NCBI GenBank assembly: GCA_031424015.1
Contig: JANPGR010000083.1
Location: forward strand, 1 to 6,326
Origin: JANPGR01 sp031424015
GTDB taxonomy: Bacteria > Patescibacteriota > Minisyncoccia > Phycocordibacterales > UBA1006
Direction of reading: 5' to 3'
Length of the DNA stretch: 6,326 bases
A program made the position numbers and the translations under genes. Of this stretch, positions 4,840 through 6,326 are shown in pieces. Each line of letters begins with the position of its first letter. Position 1 is the first letter of the stretch. The notes under the pieces were generated by a model. The model saw only the letters and a program-made list of their open reading frames with translations. It was not told the origin of the DNA and did no database searches.

Positions 4840-5247
4840 TTACGTGTTCAAATAACGTTCATCACTATTTTTCATACTCTGATCAAATTCTTTGTAATTT
4901 ACAAATAGCTCTTCGCCTATGGCAATATCTCTAATCGCTATTCCAACTAAATCTTCACTATCTGCAGAATATTCGAATCGAATATTCTGTCTTTCCAAGC
5001 TATGATTAGTATATTTTGAATTATCACAGCACAGAACCCATGCTTTTAATTTTTCTGAATGATATGCAGAGTGATTATATTCCCATTTTGCTATTTCTGG
5101 CAGTGTTTCAAATTCTGATTCAGGCAGTACAATATCAACATATCGATTCAATTCCCAAACCCTCTGTTCCACAAGTATTGCGACATCTGTAAAAACTCCA
5201 ACCCCATTAACATCACTCTTGTCAATATGTGTTTGTACCAGATACAT
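4840..5247 (-). CDS. Small SET-domain protein, putative lysine methyltransferase
   Basis: SET domains transfer a methyl group from S-adenosylmethionine to protein lysines. The three landmarks are present in order. GVGVFT at 15-20 is the N-terminal glycine turn. NHS at 81-83 is the pseudoknot motif. AIRDIAIGEELFVNY at 104-118 holds the GEEL motif and the likely catalytic Tyr118. The usual Cys after NHS and the PN are replaced by LERQN, and no zinc-binding post-SET cysteines are seen. At 135 residues it is a bare SET core, as in many small bacterial SET proteins; the target is unknown. There is no Shine-Dalgarno; a TATACT box ends 9 nt before the ATG, so the mRNA may be leaderless. The gene is AT-rich and holds a 25-nt perfect palindrome between the NHS and GEEL motifs. 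It lies 64 nt after the EEP gene on the same strand with no clear terminator between, so co-transcription is possible. Confidence 0.85.
   Translation of the reverse strand: MYLVQTHIDKSDVNGVGVFTDVAILVEQRVWELNRYVDIVLPESEFETLPEIAKWEYNHSAYHSEKLKAWVLCCDNSKYTNHSLERQNIRFEYSADSEDLVGIAIRDIAIGEELFVNYKEFDQSMKNSDERYLNT
4965..4989. repeat. 25-nt perfect palindrome inside the SET-domain gene
   Basis: CAGAATATTCGA (4965-4976) and TCGAATATTCTG (4978-4989) are perfect 12-bp arms around one A. They encode QNIRFEYS (residues 87-94) between the two SET motifs. The odds of so long a perfect match at one place by chance are tiny, about 4 to the power of -12 for a given spacing. Confidence 0.75.
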
Positions 5248-5263
5248 ATACTACACAGTATAT
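5246..5263. promoter_or_regulatory. Operator-like palindrome at the start of the SET gene
   Basis: ATATACT (5246-5252) and AGTATAT (5257-5263) are perfect inverted arms around ACAC. On the minus strand the palindrome contains the TATACT -10 box (5257-5262) and runs to the ATG at 5247. A protein bound here would block both transcription and the start codon. No -35 is convincing. Confidence 0.5.
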
Positions 5264-5311
5264 CTCATTTTTACCGAAAAATCACGCTTTTAGAGATGCT
5301 CTTTTCCATTA

Positions 5312-6124
5312 TCATATCTCTAATTTCATTGGCGCATGATCAGACGCGAGCGAATCGGAATCCACCATAAAATCCTGTACTGTAATGCGAGGGTCTACAA
5401 ATACATAATCTGCAAAGGGCCATTTTGCTTTTTTCTCTGCTTTGTACAGCGATGTTCTCGTGGTAGGTATGTTATATCTCTGGATCAAATTCTGCATTCC
5501 AATTTCAGTTAATTTTTGTATCAGCAATGTATCAGGATTCACATTGAAATCGCCTCCAATAACCACGGGGCACTCTTCCTGTAGTTCCACTATGAATTGG
5601 ACGAGTTTCCATGCCTGATCAATTCGCTCTGGTGTATCTGATTTCCCTGCGGTAACTCCGCCGACAAACCCACCCGCATAGTAGCCATGGAAATTAACCA
5701 CCCAAATATATTCATCACGATAGTGTACTTTGACCGCCTGCACCAAAACCGGCAAATCTGTCAAATCGACTTTAATACCCGCATTGCGATGATACAGTAT
5801 GTATTTTTCTCGATATTCAGTTATAGGTATTTCCCTCCTTACCGCTATCATGAGCCCCCATTCGCTATCTTTACTATCCTTATCGGGCAGGTTCCAAGTA
5901 TTTTGTCGTGCAGCGAAATAGAGATAGTGTGTCTTTTCCAACAGTTGCACCGTTTTTTGTCGATGATTCAGCATGTTGCCAAACACATTGTGCTCTATAT
6001 GGACCACACTATCTATTTCCTGCAAACACAAAACTTCGCAATTCTGCACAGATTCTGTCAGAAGATTAAAATATGATTCAGGATCACCCTTGCCGTTGTA
6101 AGCATTAAAGTAGAGGATGTTCAT
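5312..6124 (-). CDS. Endonuclease/exonuclease/phosphatase family protein
   Basis: A metal-dependent phosphodiesterase or phosphatase of the EEP (DNase I-like) fold. All core motifs are present. Asn7 lies in LYFNAYNG, Glu36 in LQEID (34-38), His146 in NFHGYY (144-149), Asp192 and Asn194 in GGDFNVNP (190-197), Asp239 in FADYVFVD (237-244), and Asp262-His263 in SDHAPM (261-266). These supply the Mg ion, the nucleophilic water and the general acid/base. At 270 residues it is a bare catalytic domain, with no signal peptide, membrane anchor or extra DNA-binding domain. The substrate could be DNA abasic sites, RNA, phosphoinositides or sphingomyelin-like lipids; the motifs do not match exonuclease III closely enough to claim a repair role. 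The family start with Asn near residue 7 supports ATG at 6124. There is a good TATAAT box upstream but no Shine-Dalgarno sequence. The gene is divergent from the right-edge gene. Confidence 0.9.
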   Translation of the reverse strand: MNILYFNAYNGKGDPESYFNLLTESVQNCEVLCLQEIDSVVHIEHNVFGNMLNHRQKTVQLLEKTHYLYFAARQNTWNLPDKDSKDSEWGLMIAVRREIPITEYREKYILYHRNAGIKVDLTDLPVLVQAVKVHYRDEYIWVVNFHGYYAGGFVGGVTAGKSDTPERIDQAWKLVQFIVELQEECPVVIGGDFNVNPDTLLIQKLTEIGMQNLIQRYNIPTTRTSLYKAEKKAKWPFADYVFVDPRITVQDFMVDSDSLASDHAPMKLEI

Positions 6125-6154
6125 AAGGTTATCTGTTTTTCAAAAATCTTTACT

Positions 6155-6160
6155 ATTATA
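6155..6160 (-). promoter_or_regulatory. -10 box of the EEP gene
   Basis: The minus strand reads a perfect TATAAT, ending 30 nt before the ATG at 6124. The sequence 17 nt further upstream (TCGCAA) is a poor -35. A second TATAAT lies a little upstream on the same strand, at about 6173-6178. Confidence 0.5.
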
Positions 6161-6191
6161 TCTTTTCTACGATTATATTGCGAGTATACCT

Positions 6192-6260
6192 AATAGCTCA
6201 TAATAAAGGTTACCGAAGATCTATCGTATAGCTCACAAATCGGTTACCCTACGATCATAT
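6192..6260. repeat. Tandem direct repeat in the divergent control region
   Basis: Two units of about 35 nt lie side by side. AGCTCA occurs at 6195-6200 and 6230-6235. GGTTACC occurs at 6208-6214 and 6242-6248. GATC follows a few bases after each GGTTACC. The two half-motifs keep nearly the same spacing (7 and 6 nt). They lie between the EEP gene and the right-edge gene, so paired sites for a regulator acting on both promoters are a reasonable reading. Confidence 0.55.
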
Positions 6261-6270
6261 GAATATGATC
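6253..6270. promoter_or_regulatory. 18-nt palindrome over the start of the right-edge gene
   Basis: GATCATAT (6253-6260) and ATATGATC (6263-6270) are perfect inverted arms around GA. Both candidate start codons (6259 and 6265) fall inside it. It could be an operator or an mRNA hairpin that hides the start. Confidence 0.5.
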
Positions 6271-6326
6271 ACAAAGAAAACACTATTTGGTATAGAATTA
6301 AAGCATTATGTAGGTGTTTCTCGCGA
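6259..6326 (+). CDS. 5' end of an unidentified gene, cut by the window edge
   Basis: An open frame begins at ATG 6259 (or the in-frame ATG 6265) and runs off the right edge after 22 codons, reading MNMITKKTLFGIELKHYV and on. It is too short to name. Its divergence from the EEP gene across a repeat-rich control region supports it being real. No Shine-Dalgarno sequence precedes it. Confidence 0.45.
   Translation, partial: MNMITKKTLFGIELKHYVGVSR

Noticed and set aside
5517..5535. Direct repeat TGTATCAG twice with a CAA spacer in the EEP gene
   Set aside because: It is short, occurs inside a well-explained coding region and has no further copies.

Overview
This 6.3 kb bacterial window carries five full protein genes that look real, one 304-residue membrane-protein gene of unknown function, and the first 22 codons of a further gene at the right edge. 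Genes stop at TAA, TAG and TGA. The TGA that ends the nucleotidyltransferase gene overlaps the next start codon as ATGA, so the code is standard and the TGA-as-glycine lineages (Gracilibacteria, Absconditabacteria) are unlikely. The PheT lacks its N-terminal tRNA-binding (EMAP-like) domain, a streamlining that would fit a reduced genome such as a Patescibacteria/CPR member. That placement is inference of low to moderate strength.

Layout, left to right. Positions 1-150 are a leader with two hairpins. A plus-strand membrane/secreted protein gene (151-1065) follows and ends at a strong hairpin terminator (1069-1106). That terminator also faces a convergent minus-strand operon read from 4638 to 1246: pheT (phenylalanyl-tRNA synthetase beta), a nucleotidyltransferase-like gene, and nth (endonuclease III). 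In this operon pheT and the nucleotidyltransferase gene are 10 nt apart, and the nucleotidyltransferase gene and nth overlap by 4 nt. Upstream on the same strand are a small SET-domain protein gene (4840-5247) and an endonuclease/exonuclease/phosphatase-family gene (5312-6124), separated from pheT by a hairpin terminator (4693-4722). The EEP gene and the right-edge plus-strand gene diverge from a shared control region holding a tandem direct repeat and a palindrome.

The most notable object is a repeated palindromic element. Two copies share a 35-nt core that is identical but for one transition. One copy lies between nth and its terminator (1125-1219). The other lies inside pheT (3163-3246), where it occupies exactly codons 465-492 without breaking the frame. 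Each core sits at the tip of a long imperfect hairpin, and the hairpin arms of the two copies are unrelated to each other although each pair is self-complementary. This resembles in concept the Rickettsia palindromic elements that insert in frame into genes, but the sequence is not one I recognise.

Other oddities: the endonuclease III keeps its catalytic Lys and Asp but has lost all four cysteines of the 4Fe-4S loop; pheT has no pheS beside it; several long perfect palindromes lie inside coding sequence; base composition is mosaic, with nth and pheT richer in G+C and the nucleotidyltransferase, SET and membrane-protein genes visibly AT-rich; and genes that begin transcripts lack Shine-Dalgarno sequences while the internal operon genes have them.
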